From assembly GCA_037127315.1 (NCBI GenBank), contig JBBBDQ010001454.1, positions 3,004,390 to 3,068,389 of the forward strand: a DNA stretch of 64,000 nucleotides, given 5' to 3'. This document shows, piece after piece, positions 62,485 to 64,000 of this stretch. Positions within the stretch are counted from its first letter, which is position 1. The number at the start of each line of letters is the position of its first letter. The DNA is from Ascarosepion bandense (taxonomy: Eukaryota > Mollusca > Cephalopoda > Sepiida > Sepiidae). A program made the position numbers and the translations under genes. The notes under the pieces are model-generated. The model did not search any database and had not been told where the DNA came from. It saw only the letters and a list, made by a program, of their open reading frames with translations.

Positions 62485-64000
62485 ATGAAAAATACAAATA
62501 GAAATAAAAAGTCCAGTATGGCTCTTCCAGTGGATAAACAGGGAGCCCGTCCTTCAGGAGGGAACCTACCTGAGGTCGAAAAATCTGCCATAGGAACAAA
62601 CTCCTACACAAAGAATGTATCTTCAGGTCCCCACAACCAGGATAATCCTAATGATGGTCCTGAAAATTCACCAGCTAGATCTACAACCGTATATTTAAAG
62701 AAAGAAAAAATAAAATGGTCTCGTGAGGAGTACAAAGTCGTTATGACTGCATTTCATGAAGCGTTACTCAAACCTCAAAAAAACATGACTCGCCAAACAT
62801 ATGACATTTGGCGTGAAAAAGTTGGTCAAACAAATAGAAAGTATATTGACGAAAATAAATTGGCCAATGTACGTAGGTACATTATTCGTAATAACCGACT
62901 GTCAGAGGCTGAGATTCACGAAATTAAAAGAATTGTAACAAGAAGAGTCGAATCAACAAAATATGAAAAGGAACCGGAACCAGAAATAAAAAGTAATAAC
63001 ATCAAACAAATCACAGGTCATAATGTAGAAACCGTGAAACACGCAAATCACTGCGAAGATAATGATGTAAGTCTAAAAGTGCTGGAAAGGTGCGATCTGA
63101 GTCTGAGTCAGTTAAAAGACAAAAATAAAATTAGTTCAGAACACATCGAAGATAATTATTTGACGGAAAATAACAATATACAGGAAGCCAAGATAGAAAT
63201 AAAAAACCAGCTAAGTCAAATACAAAGTATTACAATGCAGGAACGTGAACAGCTCCCAAAATTCCAACCAACAAAACAAAACCTCCGAACTATTAAACTG
63301 TACAATGCAGCACTGAAATCAATACTGGATGAAGACCCGAATACAAATCTTAACGAAGTAATATATGCATCAGCAACAGCAGCAACAAAAAAATTAAACA
63401 TCAAAATAAAAACAAGGCAGTCACGCAGACGTGAAGATCCACCTTGGAAAAGAAAAATCGAAAAAGAAATCGAACAACTAAGAAGTGAACTGTCAGTACT
63501 GGATGAACTGAGTAGAGGAATAAATGTAAGAACTAGGAAAAGAAGAAGAGCCGAAAAAAAATATAACATCAGGAATGAAAATGACGTCTTATCAAATAAA
63601 GAAAAAATAAAGCAAAAAATCCAACTGAAGGCTCAAAGAATAAGACGCTATGAAAAAAGAGCAAAATTTTACAGACAAAACAAGATCTTTCAGACTGATA
63701 CAAAGAGATTTTACAGGGAAATAGGTAAAAAAAGAATTGAAGTGACAGTACCCCCCAGAATGGAAGAAGTCACACAGTTCTGGGAAAAGATATGGGCTTG
63801 CCCTAAAGAACCTAGCAAGGAAGTACATTGGATTACGCAGGAGATAGAACGAATGAAGAATAAACCCGAACAGACATGGTCTGGAATTACAGAAGATGAT
63901 ATTAAATTTGCACTAAAAAAAGCACACAATTGGAAAACTCCAGGTATAGATAAAATTCCTAACTTTTGGCTATATTATTTAAATGCAGCACATAAAAAAC
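62485..64000 (+). CDS. R4/Dong-like LINE ORF, N-terminal 505 codons (runs off the window)
   Basis: The frame is open without a stop from an in-frame TGA near 62372 to the window end. The first ATG is at 62485. Residues 1-75 are Ser/Asn/Pro-rich. Residues about 76-150 form a Myb/SANT-like segment (KIKWSREEYKVVM...YDIWREK...LANVRRYIIRNNRLSEAEI). There follow a variable acidic/basic linker and a Lys/Arg-rich helical stretch (about 335-405). From about 415 comes an RT lead-in (RFYREIGKKRIEV, VTQFWEKIWACPKEPSKEVHWI) and then RT block 1 (ITEDDIKFALKKAHNWKTPG, then IDKIPNFW). Myb-like DNA binding followed by this RT start is typical of LINEs with a C-terminal restriction-like endonuclease. The R4/Dong assignment is my inference, helped by the AAT flank. 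The catalytic RT boxes and the endonuclease are beyond the window. Confidence 0.8.
   Translation, partial: MKNTNRNKKSSMALPVDKQGARPSGGNLPEVEKSAIGTNSYTKNVSSGPHNQDNPNDGPENSPARSTTVYLKKEKIKWSREEYKVVMTAFHEALLKPQKNMTRQTYDIWREKVGQTNRKYIDENKLANVRRYIIRNNRLSEAEIHEIKRIVTRRVESTKYEKEPEPEIKSNNIKQITGHNVETVKHANHCEDNDVSLKVLERCDLSLSQLKDKNKISSEHIEDNYLTENNNIQEAKIEIKNQLSQIQSITMQEREQLPKFQPTKQNLRTIKLYNAALKSILDEDPNTNLNEVIYASATAATKKLNIKIKTRQSRRREDPPWKRKIEKEIEQLRSELSVLDELSRGINVRTRKRRRAEKKYNIRNENDVLSNKEKIKQKIQLKAQRIRRYEKRAKFYRQNKIFQTDTKRFYREIGKKRIEVTVPPRMEEVTQFWEKIWACPKEPSKEVHWITQEIERMKNKPEQTWSGITEDDIKFALKKAHNWKTPGIDKIPNFWLYYLNAAHKK

Noticed and set aside
63216..63929. Minus-strand frames of 72-117 codons near the right edge
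   Set aside because: They are shadows of the long plus-strand LINE frame, which contains a recognisable Myb-like segment and RT start.

Overview
The window looks like AT-rich, repeat-laden nuclear DNA of an animal. An octopus-type cephalopod is my best guess. The guess rests on long (TA)n, (TG)n, (CT)n and (GATA)n tracts, several tRNA-derived SINE families, many decayed LINEs, a mariner and a Penelope-type retroelement, and a single host exon with the gene structure of an invertebrate cyclic-nucleotide-gated channel. The species cannot be proved from sequence alone, and no bacterial-type features are present.

Only one host gene is convincing. On the minus strand at 8822-10151 lies a first coding exon of a CNG-type cation channel (closest in my memory to the CNG-like/Cngl group). 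It carries the cytosolic N-terminus, S1-S6 and the pore, and ends at a clean splice donor (AG|GTGAGT) just after S6. The C-linker and cyclic-nucleotide-binding domain must lie in later exons, to the left of the window or hidden in 1-8820. Positions 1-8821 are therefore probably intron, and they contain an old LINE, pieces of a dispersed SINE-like family and simple repeats.

From 10.2 to 24.3 kb is gene-poor DNA dominated by microsatellites. From 24.3 to 29.3 kb come two decayed RTE-like LINE 3' halves, a fragment of a second LINE family, a 700-bp degenerate GAGT/TTAATGAG minisatellite and a tRNA-derived SINE head. At 32.13-33.53 kb sits a large inverted repeat with arms of about 0.6 kb and a 177-bp spacer. 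From 34 to 44 kb are tRNA-derived SINEs, two C-terminal remnants of LINEs with a restriction-like endonuclease, and other dispersed repeats. From 44.1 to 49.9 kb are a third RTE-like copy, a Penelope-like retroelement remnant (45.1-46.9 kb) and a dead mariner (48.56-49.86 kb). At 51.57-52.34 kb there is a candidate non-autonomous DNA element with 64-bp terminal inverted repeats. From 57 to 61 kb there are more SINEs and LINE scraps.

The most striking object is at the right edge. An uninterrupted reading frame of at least 505 codons (62485 to beyond 64000) starts 3' of a (AAT)n tract. It encodes a Myb/SANT-like segment, a basic charged region and the start of a reverse transcriptase. This resembles the R4/Dong-like LINEs, some of which insert into TAA repeats. 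In contrast to every other element here it is intact as far as it can be seen, so it may be a recent, possibly active copy.
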